Assembly: GCA_020024915.1 (NCBI GenBank)
Contig: JAHHSZ010000038.1
Coordinates: forward strand, 1-16,794
Source of the DNA: Fusobacterium sp.
GTDB taxonomy: Bacteria; Fusobacteriota; Fusobacteriia; Fusobacteriales; Fusobacteriaceae
Reading direction: 5' to 3'
DNA length: 16,794 bases
This document shows, in pieces, positions 1-6,778 of this stretch. The position numbers were made by a program, and so were the translations under genes. How positions within the stretch are numbered: the stretch's first letter is position 1; each line of letters begins with the position of its first letter. The notes under the pieces are model-generated. The model was not told the origin of the DNA and searched no databases. It saw only the letters and a list, made by a program, of their open reading frames with translations.

Positions 1-17
1 TCTCGCGGACAAGATAT

Positions 18-46
18 ATATTATCACACATTTAATAATCCGTCAA
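18..46 (-). promoter_or_regulatory. Leftward sigma70-type promoter leaving the window
   Basis: On the minus strand a -35 TTGACG (46-41) and a -10 TAATAT (23-18) are separated by exactly 17 bp. The transcript would start about 10 bases from the window edge and run out of it, so the gene it serves is not visible. It sits just downstream of the Crp-like gene stop, which suggests the next gene to the left is transcribed independently. Confidence 0.6.
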
Positions 47-59
47 CACTTTTTTTTAT

Positions 60-725
60 TTATTTAAAACTTTTTAATTTTTCTCTATCTACTATCCTAT
101 ATTTACCTTTTTCAATTCTCTCTATAACTCCTTGATCTACAATGATTTTCATACTTCTTGATAATGACGGACGACTCACATTAAAATATTCAGCAAGCTC
201 TTTTATTGTTTTATCTAAAACTACTATTCCTTCTCTCTCATTTTTTAAAATATACTTAGATAATTTTTCAGAGATAGTTTTATTACTCACACTCTCCCAT
301 AAATTTTTAGATAGGAACTGTGCTTTATTGCTTATATCATCTAATAAATTCACCAATATTCCAGGGTTAGATAGTAACAATTTAATTAATTCCTCTTTTT
401 TTACAAAAAGTATTTTTACATCTGTTTGTGCTATCAAATCTACTGGAAATTTATTATTTTTACCAAAAATAAAAGCTGAAGCTATTATTGTACCATTCTT
501 TAGCTCCTCAATTTTTTTTATATTCCCATCTTCCTTTGACATTTCAGCAACTAAATTCCCTTCAATATTCACATACAATCCTTTGATTAAATCCCCTCTA
601 AACGCCACATACTCATTTTTCTTGTAAGATAAAATTTGATAATTTATCCTGTCTAAAATTTTGAAATTCTCAATTTCAAATATGTTTTTAAATAAATCTA
701 TATTTTGCATATTGTTACTTTTCAC
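60..725 (-). CDS. Crp/Fnr-family transcriptional regulator
   Basis: A 221-residue protein of normal length for the Crp/Fnr family. Residues about 20-120 form the cyclic-nucleotide-binding-type beta-roll (VAFRGDLIKGLYVNIEGNL, then the KNGTIIASAFIFG stretch). Residues about 145-215 form a winged helix-turn-helix, with the recognition segment TIKELAEYFNVSRPSLSRSM. No cysteine cluster of the Fnr iron-sulfur type is visible, so it is more like the Crp, YeiL or ArcR-type sensors; the ligand is unknown. The start is GTG at 725: GAGGAGA at 740-734 lies 8 bases upstream, while the next ATG at 710 is too far from it. The gene is divergent from the zinc-ribbon gene, and the dyad at 751-781 between them could be its own operator. 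Fold assignment is confident; the regulon is not known. Confidence 0.88.
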   Translation of the reverse strand: MKSNNMQNIDLFKNIFEIENFKILDRINYQILSYKKNEYVAFRGDLIKGLYVNIEGNLVAEMSKEDGNIKKIEELKNGTIIASAFIFGKNNKFPVDLIAQTDVKILFVKKEELIKLLLSNPGILVNLLDDISNKAQFLSKNLWESVSNKTISEKLSKYILKNEREGIVVLDKTIKELAEYFNVSRPSLSRSMKIIVDQGVIERIEKGKYRIVDREKLKSFK

Positions 726-750
726 TTTTTTATTCTCCTCATAAGATATT

Positions 751-781
751 TATGATATAATATTTAGATAATTATATCATA
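751..781. promoter_or_regulatory. 10-bp inverted repeat in a divergent promoter region
   Basis: TATGATATAA (751-760) and TTATATCATA (772-781) are perfect complements around an 11-bp centre. A TATAAT lies on the plus strand at 756-761, suitably placed for the zinc-ribbon gene, and another lies on the minus strand at 776-771 for the regulator gene. The dyad therefore overlaps the probable -10 elements in both directions. It could be an operator, possibly for the adjacent Crp-like protein, but the half-site spacing is wider than a classical TGTGA-N6-TCACA or TTGAT-N4-ATCAA site. Confidence 0.5.
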
Positions 782-795
782 TTTAGGAGTTTAAA

Positions 796-1146
796 ATGAA
801 AAAATTTATTATTATCTGCCCTGCCTGTCACAAAAAAATGAAGATATCTGACAAAATAGCTAAGTATAAATGTCCCAATTGTGGAGAAATTTATAAATAT
901 AATTTTTTTAAAAGAGTTTTCTTTAATTTAAAATATATTTTTGTCGGAATGATTGAAACTTTTTCTGACTTCAATTTTAGAATAAGAAAAAAGTTCTCTG
1001 ATGCTAAAGCAACATATCAATATATGAGCCAACTTAAAAAACATATGAAAAATGATCCAAATTGGTCACAGTATAGAACTCAGCAGAAAGAGATGAAAGA
1101 TGTATCTCCTAAAAAATCTTTTAAAGATTTTTTTAAAAGAAAATAG
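796..1146 (+). CDS. Small zinc-ribbon protein of unknown function
   Basis: A 116-residue protein. Its N-terminus carries two CxxC knuckles, CPAC at residues 9-12 and CPNC at 26-29, a spacing typical of a structural zinc ribbon. Residues about 39-60 are aromatic and hydrophobic (FFKRVFFNLKYIFVGMIETF) and might associate with membrane, although they are rather charged for a true span. The rest is very basic and ends KKSFKDFFKRK. AGGAG at 785-789 lies 6 bases before the ATG. It is a single-gene unit closed by the hairpin at 1153-1216. No function is recognised. A nucleic-acid-binding or membrane-anchored adaptor role would fit the charge and zinc knuckles, but that is speculation. Confidence 0.72.
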   Translation: MKKFIIICPACHKKMKISDKIAKYKCPNCGEIYKYNFFKRVFFNLKYIFVGMIETFSDFNFRIRKKFSDAKATYQYMSQLKKHMKNDPNWSQYRTQQKEMKDVSPKKSFKDFFKRK

Positions 1147-1152
1147 AATTAA

Positions 1153-1216
1153 AAAAGGAAAAAATTACTTTTATTTTGAGAGTAAATACTCCTCACTTTA
1201 GTAGTTTTTTCCTTTT
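1153..1216. terminator. Bidirectional intrinsic terminator between convergent genes
   Basis: The arms 1153-1169 (AAAAGGAAAAAATTACT) and 1200-1216 pair over 17 positions with one G-U wobble. The loop contains a second small hairpin (TGAGAGTA against TACT-C-CTCA, 1177-1195). The A-run and T-run at the two ends give U-tracts in both directions. This fits its position between the convergent zinc-ribbon gene and the dCMP deaminase gene. Confidence 0.75.
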
Positions 1217-1235
1217 ATATTACTAATTTATTTTT

Positions 1236-1727
1236 CTAATAGTCATTTATATCAAATGACAGCTCCAATCTCTTTAATTGAGAGTTTAACTGTCTATATT
1301 TCACTCCAGCAGAATTTAACATCTTTTTTGAAGCTACATTAGACTCTGTTTCAGCATATTTATCCGAAAGATAAACTAACTCTTTTATTCCACTTTGTAT
1401 AATGGCCTTACTACACTCGTGACAAGGAAATAGAGCTACATATATAGTACAATCTTTTAAAGTCTTAGTGCTATTTAGAATTGCATTTAATTCAGCATGA
1501 CATACAAAAGGATATTTAGTATCTAAAAACTCTCCCTCTCTCTCCCAAGGATATTCATCATCACTGCAACCAATTGGTAATCCATTATAGCCTACTCCTA
1601 TGATTCTTTTTTCACCATTTACAATACAAGCTCCAACCTGTGTATTTGGATCTTTACTTCTTTTAGCTGAAAGTAGAGCTACTCCCATAAAATATTCATC
1701 CCAATTTATATATTTTTCTCTCTTCAT
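1236..1727 (-). CDS. Deoxycytidylate (dCMP) deaminase, ComEB-like
   Basis: A 163-residue cytosolic zinc deaminase that converts dCMP to dUMP, feeding thymidylate synthesis. The zinc and catalytic motif CHAELNA is at residues 76-82 (His77, proton-shuttle Glu79), and the second zinc motif PCHEC is at 101-105 (Cys102, Cys105). SKDPNTQVGA (about 24-33) and VGYNGLP (45-51) are typical of the dCMP deaminase family rather than cytidine or tRNA adenosine deaminases. Length matches the single-domain bacterial enzymes. A GGGGTGA ribosome binding site precedes the ATG at 1727. It stands alone, with the bidirectional terminator downstream. The related riboflavin-pathway and ComE deaminases are less likely given the NTQVGA and YNGLP motifs. 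Confidence 0.92.
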   Translation of the reverse strand: MKREKYINWDEYFMGVALLSAKRSKDPNTQVGACIVNGEKRIIGVGYNGLPIGCSDDEYPWEREGEFLDTKYPFVCHAELNAILNSTKTLKDCTIYVALFPCHECSKAIIQSGIKELVYLSDKYAETESNVASKKMLNSAGVKYRQLNSQLKRLELSFDINDY

Positions 1728-1749
1728 AATTTCACCCCTTTTTCTTTTT

Positions 1750-1778
1750 TTATTATTTTATAATATTACCTTTGTCAA
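1750..1778 (-). promoter_or_regulatory. Candidate promoter of the dCMP deaminase gene
   Basis: A perfect -35 TTGACA lies on the minus strand at 1778-1773. The -10 is weak: TAATAA at 17-bp spacing, or ATAATA at 16 bp. The site is 22-51 bases upstream of the start codon, so the leader would be short. Confidence 0.4.
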
Positions 1779-1972
1779 AAACTGTCATTTTCAAAATTTT
1801 TGTATTTTCATTTACTATACTTAACCTTAGTTTTAAATTTGTGTGAAAATATGAGATTTTTTCTGTAAATTCCAATTTTCTATAATAAAAACTTTTAAAT
1901 TAATATAATATTAATTAATAAAGTATATTGTATATTTTTATGTATGTCAAGAGCATTTCCTAATTCAAGGAA

Positions 1973-2107
1973 GTGGTCCTTTCTTTATACAAAACAACTC
2001 TAGTAGAAAATCCACTAGAACTATATAAAAATTTAGGTTATATAATAAATAGTGTTGATGAATTTCTCAAAGAGATCCTGATACACTATTTTTTCTATTT
2101 TTTGTAA
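1973..2107 (+). pseudogene. Degenerate ORF fragment, family unknown
   Basis: A 44-codon open stretch that can begin only at a GTG without a ribosome binding site. It reads LYKTTLVENPLELYKNLGY and then a hydrophobic tail. The flanking reading frames hold further short open pieces; at 2127-2204 one reads KRHNVSITTVQRIIHGKYKV, which looks like a helix-turn-helix. Frames change within a few tens of bases, so this looks like decayed coding DNA. Origin is not established. Confidence 0.3.
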
Positions 2108-2200
2108 AAAAATTGAGACAATGTAAAATTTCATTAAAAGACATAATGTTTCTATTACTACAGTTCAAAGAATAATACATGGAAAATACAAGGTAAGAAG

Positions 2201-2293
2201 ATGATAGGACATGAGAGCTATGCTACTACTGAAAAAATCTATACTCATAAGGACATTGAAGAATTAAGAAAAAATGTAGAATTAATAAAATAA
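2201..2293 (+). pseudogene. C-terminal remnant of a tyrosine recombinase (integrase)
   Basis: Thirty codons and a stop read MIGHESYATTEKIYTHKDIE, then ELRKNVELIK. This is the hallmark end of phage- and Xer-type tyrosine recombinases: the box II GH histidine followed by the nucleophilic tyrosine in the IYTH motif. The frame is open upstream only to 2147 (upstream residues WKIQGKKM resemble the usual LKIIQKMMGH), beyond which it is interrupted by a stop at 2144. The catalytic Arg, Lys and HxxR motifs of a full protein (about 300 residues) are absent, so it cannot be active. It marks a lost mobile element or prophage. Confidence 0.7.
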
Positions 2294-2316
2294 TAAATTA
2301 TGTGGAGATTTATCTC

Positions 2317-2364
2317 ATGGAAATTTCTGTATCTATTTCTAAAGATATAGATTTCCATTTTTTT
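2317..2364 (+). terminator. Intrinsic terminator behind the recombinase remnant
   Basis: ATGGAAATTTCTGTATCT (2317-2334) pairs with AGATATAGATTTCCAT (2343-2358) with one bulge and one wobble, followed by TTTTTT. It stands 24 bases after the stop of the recombinase relic and probably was the terminator of the once-intact gene. Confidence 0.65.
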
Positions 2365-2488
2365 ATTAAGTAAAATAATTTTTTAAAGAATTTTAAAATA
2401 TATTCATTCCTGATTTATCAAAATTTTAAAAGTTCTTAAAAATTCTCTGCTAAGTATTATTTTTAGCCTACTAGAGAAGAATAAGTTT

Positions 2489-2521
2489 GTTACCTGTATG
2501 TTACCTGTGTGTTACCTACAG
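2489..2521. repeat. Three 11-bp tandem direct repeats
   Basis: GTTACCTGTAT (2489-2499), GTTACCTGTGT (2500-2510) and GTTACCTACAG (2511-2521) follow head to tail with an exact 11-bp period, so each copy lies on the same DNA face. The last copy runs into TACCTACAGGTA, a small dyad. They lie between the recombinase relic and the rpsI terminator. They could be protein-binding sites or part of an old element; no open frame explains them. Confidence 0.6.
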
Positions 2522-2558
2522 GTATCATTTTTCTAAATTTTTTAAAATCTCAGATAAA

Positions 2559-2591
2559 GAAAAAACCCCACAAACATTGAGTTTGTGAGGT
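2559..2591 (-). terminator. Intrinsic terminator of rplM-rpsI
   Basis: Read on the minus strand, ACCTCACAAAC (2591-2581), a 5-base loop and GTTTGTGGGGT (2575-2565) form an 11-bp stem with one wobble, followed by TTTTTT. It begins 18 bases after the rpsI stop. Confidence 0.85.
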
Positions 2592-2608
2592 ATATAAATC
2601 CCATGTAA

Positions 2609-3013
2609 TTATCTTTTTGAGAATTGAGGAGATCTTCTTGCTTTTTTCTTTCCGTATTTCTTTCTTTCAACCATTCTTGAGTCTCTAGTTAAGAATCCAG
2701 CTTCTCTTAAAGCAGCTTTTAAAGTCTCATCAGCTAATATTAAAGCTCTTGCTACTCCATGTCTTATAGCACCAGCTTGTCCAGAGTTTCCTCCTCCGAT
2801 TACATTAACTTTAACTTCAAATTTATCTAAAGTTTCTGTTAAAGCTAAAGGTTGCTCAACTATTTTAGAAAGGATTTCTCTTCCTCCAAAATAATCTGCC
2901 ATAGTTTTTCCATTTATTTCAATTCCTTTTCCTCCAGGAATTAATCTTACTCTTGCTATAGAAGTTTTTCTTCTTCCAGTTCCTCTATATTGAATCATTT
3001 CAGCCACTGTCAT
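2609..3013 (-). CDS. rpsI: 30S ribosomal protein S9
   Basis: A full-length S9 (134 residues). The N-terminal YRGTGRRKTSIARVRL block, the central GGGNSGQAGAIRHGVARAL block and the basic C-terminal tail RKKYGKKKARRSPQFSKR, which reaches the P-site tRNA in the ribosome, are all present. It is the second gene of the rplM-rpsI operon, 11 bases behind rplM. The start is uncertain: ATG at 3013 lies only 3 bases from the GGGGGG ribosome binding site (3022-3017). The GTG at 3007 lies 9 bases from it and would give MAEMIQYRGTG, closer to the usual S9 N-terminus. Confidence 0.97.
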   Translation of the reverse strand: MTVAEMIQYRGTGRRKTSIARVRLIPGGKGIEINGKTMADYFGGREILSKIVEQPLALTETLDKFEVKVNVIGGGNSGQAGAIRHGVARALILADETLKAALREAGFLTRDSRMVERKKYGKKKARRSPQFSKR

Positions 3014-3024
3014 TTACCCCCCTA

Positions 3025-3459
3025 TTAAAATTCTACCTTTACTGGTTTTTGTGCAGAATGTGTATGCTCTGCTCCAACAAATACTCTTAATCTAGTTAAT
3101 TGTTGTCTTCCTAATTTATTTTTTGGAAGCATTCTCTTAACAGCTAGCATTAATAGTTCTTCTGGCTTCTTCTCTAAGATTTCTCCTAGTCTTCTCTCTC
3201 TTATTCCTCCTGGGAATCCTGAGTGATTGTAATATTTTTTATCAGTTAATTTTTTTCCAGTTACAACTAATTTCTCAACGTTAGTAACTACTACGAAGTC
3301 TCCTCCGTCAATGTGTGGAGTAAAAGTTAATTTCTCTTTACCCATTAATTTTTTAGCAACTTCAACTGCTAATCTTCCTAATATTTGCCCTTCAGCGTCA
3401 TAGTGATGCCATTCTCTAACAACATCTTCTTTTCTTTGCATAAAAGTATACTTTTTCAC
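3025..3459 (-). CDS. rplM: 50S ribosomal protein L13
   Basis: A full-length L13 (144 residues). Typical blocks include WHHYDAEGQILGRLAVEVAK, GDFVVVTNVEKLVVTGKK, the KKYYNHSGFPGG block and the RMLPKNKLGRQ motif. The start is GTG at 3459: AGGAGG at 3475-3470 is 10 bases upstream, while the in-frame ATG at 3441 is 28 bases away. It is the first gene of the operon with rpsI, driven by the promoter at 3542-3570 and preceded by a structured leader of about 75 bases in which L13 may repress its own synthesis. Confidence 0.97.
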   Translation of the reverse strand: MKKYTFMQRKEDVVREWHHYDAEGQILGRLAVEVAKKLMGKEKLTFTPHIDGGDFVVVTNVEKLVVTGKKLTDKKYYNHSGFPGGIRERRLGEILEKKPEELLMLAVKRMLPKNKLGRQQLTRLRVFVGAEHTHSAQKPVKVEF

Positions 3460-3535
3460 TTTAAAATTTCCTCCTAATTATGTTATATCGTTCTAATATA
3501 ACGCAACGGTCCTTTGTGGGAAAGGTTTAATATAC
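3460..3535 (-). promoter_or_regulatory. Candidate autoregulatory leader of rplM
   Basis: The leader contains two hairpins on the minus strand: CCTTT-cccac-AAAGG (3525-3511) and GTTATAT-tagaacg-ATATAAC (3502-3482). The second ends 6 bases before the AGGAGG of rplM. L13 leaders that bind the operon's own protein are known in other bacteria. Assignment here rests on position and structure only, since I could not compare it with a covariance model. Confidence 0.45.
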
Positions 3536-3541
3536 CTTACT

Positions 3542-3570
3542 ATTATATTAGTTTTCCTTAATTATGTCAA
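3542..3570 (-). promoter_or_regulatory. Consensus sigma70 promoter of rplM-rpsI
   Basis: A perfect -35 TTGACA (3570-3565) and a perfect -10 TATAAT (3547-3542) are separated by 17 bp on the minus strand. Both hexamers match consensus at every position, as expected for a highly expressed ribosomal operon. Confidence 0.88.
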
Positions 3571-3577
3571 GATCTTT

Positions 3578-4288
3578 TTATTGTTTTTCTTCTGTTTTTT
3601 CTTGAGTTTCTTCCTTTTCTTCCTCTTGTTTCTCAGGTGCTTTTGGTAGTGGGTTTCCAAATAGCCACTCTATCTGTCTTCTAATCCCTGTTAAGTTAAA
3701 CTCCTTATCTCCAACAACCAATCTGTCATCTTCTGGTATTGCTGTATATCCTTCATCAAGAGGCATACTCTTATCAAGGTTTACTTGAAGTTTAATCAAT
3801 TCTCCATCTACTGGTTTAAACTCAGTTCTAACTGTTTTAATTACATCTTCAGTGGCTAATATCTTAGCTTTATCCTCATCAGATAATCTTCTTTGAGGTG
3901 GATAATCAGCTATAAATAGATCTTCAGTGGCTATAAATTTAACCTTATCTTCAGCTACTTTTTCAAATAAATCTATTGTATATTTTCCTCTTTCTCCAAC
4001 TATAAATTTCTCTAAATCTAAAATTTTCTTTCCAACACAAAATGGATCAGGTAAAATTCCAAACTCTCCCTTAGTTATCAATGTATCATCTGGAGCATTC
4101 ACTCTCACTTCAAACATAGTTGGTCTTTGTAACTCACTAACTGTTACAACTATTGATAAATTTGCCATTGGAAATGGAAACATTGGTTGAATAAGATTAT
4201 CAAACTCTCCAAATATATCTATAACTCCATTTACTTGTGGATTCATTTGAGCTTTATAAGCTGTTATTACATGTTTTAATTTTGCCAT
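3578..4288 (-). CDS. Conserved protein of unknown function, DUF6941-like
   Basis: A 236-residue soluble protein without a signal peptide or membrane span. The first 120 residues form a probable beta-rich domain: VNGVIDIFGEFDNL (about 19-32), then MFPFPMANLSIVVTVSEL, FEVRVNAPDDTLI and YTIDLFE. A pattern of gene-product, then FPF, then paired strands resembles the DUF6941 family; this is a recollection of the family pattern, not a search result. The C-terminal 20 residues are almost entirely Glu, Lys, Gln and Thr, a disordered acidic tail. The ribosome binding site AGGGG precedes the ATG at 4288. The gene ends only 8 bases before the rplM -35 element. No function can be assigned. Confidence 0.75.
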   Translation of the reverse strand: MAKLKHVITAYKAQMNPQVNGVIDIFGEFDNLIQPMFPFPMANLSIVVTVSELQRPTMFEVRVNAPDDTLITKGEFGILPDPFCVGKKILDLEKFIVGERGKYTIDLFEKVAEDKVKFIATEDLFIADYPPQRRLSDEDKAKILATEDVIKTVRTEFKPVDGELIKLQVNLDKSMPLDEGYTAIPEDDRLVVGDKEFNLTGIRRQIEWLFGNPLPKAPEKQEEEKEETQEKTEEKQ

Positions 4289-4322
4289 TCTTCTACCCCT
4301 TTTCTTTTTGTTATCTACTCCT

Positions 4323-4352
4323 AATATACCATATTTTCTCTATATTAGTCCA
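4323..4352 (-). promoter_or_regulatory. Candidate promoter of the DUF6941-like gene
   Basis: On the minus strand TGGACT (4352-4347) and TATATT (4328-4323) are separated by 18 bp, directly between the phoR-type stop and this gene. The -35 is imperfect. No terminator is visible after phoR, so read-through could also contribute. Confidence 0.4.
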
Positions 4353-4355
4353 CTT

Positions 4356-6020
4356 TTATTTTAAAATATAGAATGAGAATGTAGTTCCAATATGCTCCTG
4401 TGAGTCAATTATCAAATCTCCTCCACACTTATCTACTAGAGTTTTTACTATTGACAGTCCAAGTCCTGTTCCACCCAAATTACTAGTTCTAGCTTGATCT
4501 ATTCGATAAAATCTCTCAAATATCTTATCCTGTTCATAGATAGGTATTCCCATTCCATTATCTTTGACTTGAATTAAATATCTATCCCCTTTTTCCAATA
4601 CATCTACCATTACCCTTGGATTTTTATTCATATTGTAGATAATTCCATTCTCTATTAAATTTTTTAAGATCATAGATATTTTTTCAAAATCTATTTTCAA
4701 ATAGTCTCTATTATCTGTGAGTACAAAATTAAACTCTACCTCCGCTCCTTTTTCCTCTATCTTTTTGTCTAAAATATCCAGTAACTCTTTTTTTAATTTT
4801 TCAACTCCAATTTGTGAAATATTTACAAGATTGGAATTTTCTATTTTAGATATATTTAAGAAATCTAAAACAATATTTTCAAGCCTTTCTACATTAGATT
4901 TTATAGTTTTTAAAAATTTTGTTTTCATACTATCTGGACAATCTTCTAAAGCTATCAAATACCCTTTTATATTTGTAAGTGGAGTTTTCAATTCGTGACT
5001 TACATTGTTTATAAAACTTCTTTGAACCTCAACCATCTCTCTAGTGCTCGTTATATCCTTAATTGTTATTATATATCTATTACTAAATTCTAAATACTTC
5101 ATTGTCAGTAAAAAGTATTTTTTTAAATTTTGAATATATAGCTCTTCTCTAATATCTTTTTTAAAACTCATTCCATCTTTAATATATTTTATTATCTCAA
5201 TATGTTTTACTGCCCCTAAATAATCATCTTCATAGGGATCTATTATATATTTTAAAGATGTATTCTTTACTATAAAGCTTCCATTTACATTTAATAACCC
5301 AATAAAAAGATCTACTGAATGTAAGACTTCAGATAAAACTCTTCTCTCTTTCTCCAATCTAGATATATTATTTAGATTTTTCTCCTGCCACTCTTTCAAA
5401 ATATCCCAAAATTGAAATAACCAATACTCATCTTTAGAGTAATTTACCTTCTCCATCTCTCCACTTTTAAGAAAACATCTCATTTTTTCAATTTTATTAT
5501 AGAAATCTCTTTTTATATAGTTTTTATAGAAAAAATGTATCACATAATTTAAGATTATAAAAAATAGTATCTGAATTAAAAGAAACTCTCTTATCTGTAA
5601 TACCTCTTTACTATAATCATTAGAAGTTCTCAGTACATACTCTTCACCATTTATATCTCTCACTAAGATAGCATAATAAGCCATCATTTTATGTAGTGTA
5701 TCACTATTTCTCACCGTAAAACTCTCACTGTTTTTAATAGCTTCTTGAATCTCTAATCTCTGAAGATGATTATCCATTCTTTTCTCCTCTTCCTCAGTTT
5801 TTTTAGAGTCAAAAATTATTTTTCCTTCCAAATCCACTATTGTAAATCTAAGTTCATTATTTGAAAAAAGCTCTTGGTACTTTACTCTTGGATTTCTCTC
5901 GGCTATTAATTTTACAAGTAGGGTATCCTCTTTCAATATCTGTTTCACTCTTTGCTTATATAGATTTGATAAGATTTTAGAGTTTATTCCTACAAAAATT
6001 CCCTCTAAGATCAATATCAA
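4356..6020 (-). CDS. phoR: PhoR-type membrane sensor histidine kinase
   Basis: A 554-residue inner-membrane kinase expected to phosphorylate the adjacent PhoB-type regulator when phosphate is low. The order is first membrane helix (residues 1-12), an extracytoplasmic sensor region (about 15-143), second helix (147-165), a PAS-like region (about 230-325) and the kinase core. The H-box SHELKTPL has His342. The N-box NLIENGIIYN is at 454-463, DNGMGI at 487-492, FERFYR at 501-506 and GGTGLGL at 516-522. The TTG at 6020 is a poor start. An in-frame ATT at 6050 lies 10 bases after AAGGAG and would yield RRKEIIILILILEG, a proper positively charged anchor, overlapping phoB by 19 bases. The phosphate role is inferred from the neighbouring pst genes. 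Confidence 0.9.
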   Translation of the reverse strand: MILILEGIFVGINSKILSNLYKQRVKQILKEDTLLVKLIAERNPRVKYQELFSNNELRFTIVDLEGKIIFDSKKTEEEEKRMDNHLQRLEIQEAIKNSESFTVRNSDTLHKMMAYYAILVRDINGEEYVLRTSNDYSKEVLQIREFLLIQILFFIILNYVIHFFYKNYIKRDFYNKIEKMRCFLKSGEMEKVNYSKDEYWLFQFWDILKEWQEKNLNNISRLEKERRVLSEVLHSVDLFIGLLNVNGSFIVKNTSLKYIIDPYEDDYLGAVKHIEIIKYIKDGMSFKKDIREELYIQNLKKYFLLTMKYLEFSNRYIITIKDITSTREMVEVQRSFINNVSHELKTPLTNIKGYLIALEDCPDSMKTKFLKTIKSNVERLENIVLDFLNISKIENSNLVNISQIGVEKLKKELLDILDKKIEEKGAEVEFNFVLTDNRDYLKIDFEKISMILKNLIENGIIYNMNKNPRVMVDVLEKGDRYLIQVKDNGMGIPIYEQDKIFERFYRIDQARTSNLGGTGLGLSIVKTLVDKCGGDLIIDSQEHIGTTFSFYILK

Positions 6021-6031
6021 TATTAAGATAA

Positions 6032-6715
6032 TTATCTCTTTTCTTCTAATTTGTATCCAACTCCTTTTATAGTTTTAATATGCTCATTGAGCTCTGGCAA
6101 TTTATCTCTTAACTTAGAAATATACACATCAACAGTTCTATCTCCAGCATAGTAATTACTATTCCATACTTTATCCAAAATCTTCTCCCTTGTTATTACT
6201 AAGTTCTTATTTTTAACTAATAATAACAAAAGGTCGTACTCTTTTTTAGAGAGTTCTATCTCATTCTCATCATAGAGAACTCTGTGTCTATCATCTTCTA
6301 TTCTCAATTTATAGAACTCAAATTCACTCTCCTTCTCTCTCTTAATCTCACTATCTTTAAAAAATCTCTTTACTCTCAACACCAATTCTCTCGGATCAAA
6401 TGGCTTTTTCATATAGTCATCTGCACCTATTTCCAAACCTTCTAATACATCTTCTATCTCTGTCTTTGCTGTCAACATAATTATTGTTGGATTTCCATAT
6501 TCTGAAGATATTCCTTTTACAATTTTTGTAAAATTTTTTCCATCTAAATTTGGTAGCATCAGATCTAGAACTACTAAATTGTGTTGTTTCTCTTTTAATA
6601 ATTTCAACCCTTCTAAACCATCATCAGCACTATCAACTTCATATCCCTCTTTAGTTAAAAAATATGAAATTAACTCCTGTATCTCCTTATCATCTTCTAT
6701 AACTAGGATCTTCAT
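6032..6715 (-). CDS. phoB: PhoB/PhoP-type phosphate response regulator
   Basis: A 227-residue OmpR-family regulator. The receiver domain (1-118) has acidic residues Glu7, Asp8 and Asp9, phosphoacceptor Asp51 in VVLDLMLP, Thr82, and Lys104 in KKPFDP. The C-terminal winged helix (about 130-227) includes DRTVDVYISKLRDKL and ends with the TIKGVGYKLE wing. GGAGGAGA just before the ATG is a strong ribosome binding site. It is followed by the phoR-type kinase and lies downstream of pstS on the same strand. It is the natural candidate to bind the TTTACA arrays between pstS and pstC. phoP would be an equally valid name. Confidence 0.93.
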   Translation of the reverse strand: MKILVIEDDKEIQELISYFLTKEGYEVDSADDGLEGLKLLKEKQHNLVVLDLMLPNLDGKNFTKIVKGISSEYGNPTIIMLTAKTEIEDVLEGLEIGADDYMKKPFDPRELVLRVKRFFKDSEIKREKESEFEFYKLRIEDDRHRVLYDENEIELSKKEYDLLLLLVKNKNLVITREKILDKVWNSNYYAGDRTVDVYISKLRDKLPELNEHIKTIKGVGYKLEEKR

Positions 6716-6749
6716 TTCTCCTCCAAATTTAAAAATATTCTTTATCTAA

Positions 6750-6778
6750 ATTATAGAAGAGAGGGCACAAAAAGTAAA
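6750..6778 (-). promoter_or_regulatory. Candidate promoter of phoBR
   Basis: On the minus strand TTTACT (6778-6773) and TATAAT (6755-6750) are separated by 17 bp, about 35 bases before the phoB start. The -10 is perfect. The arms of the inverted repeat at 6756-6798 lie on either side of the -35 element. Confidence 0.5.

Noticed and set aside
142..627. Long plus-strand open frame opposite the Crp-like gene
   Set aside because: It mirrors the well-supported regulator gene, has no ribosome binding site, and its translation is low-complexity Ser/Leu/Phe typical of an antisense shadow.
3927..4998. Plus-strand open frames opposite the DUF6941-like and phoR-type genes
   Set aside because: Ser/Thr/Phe-rich antisense shadows of genes with clear domains; no ribosome binding sites.
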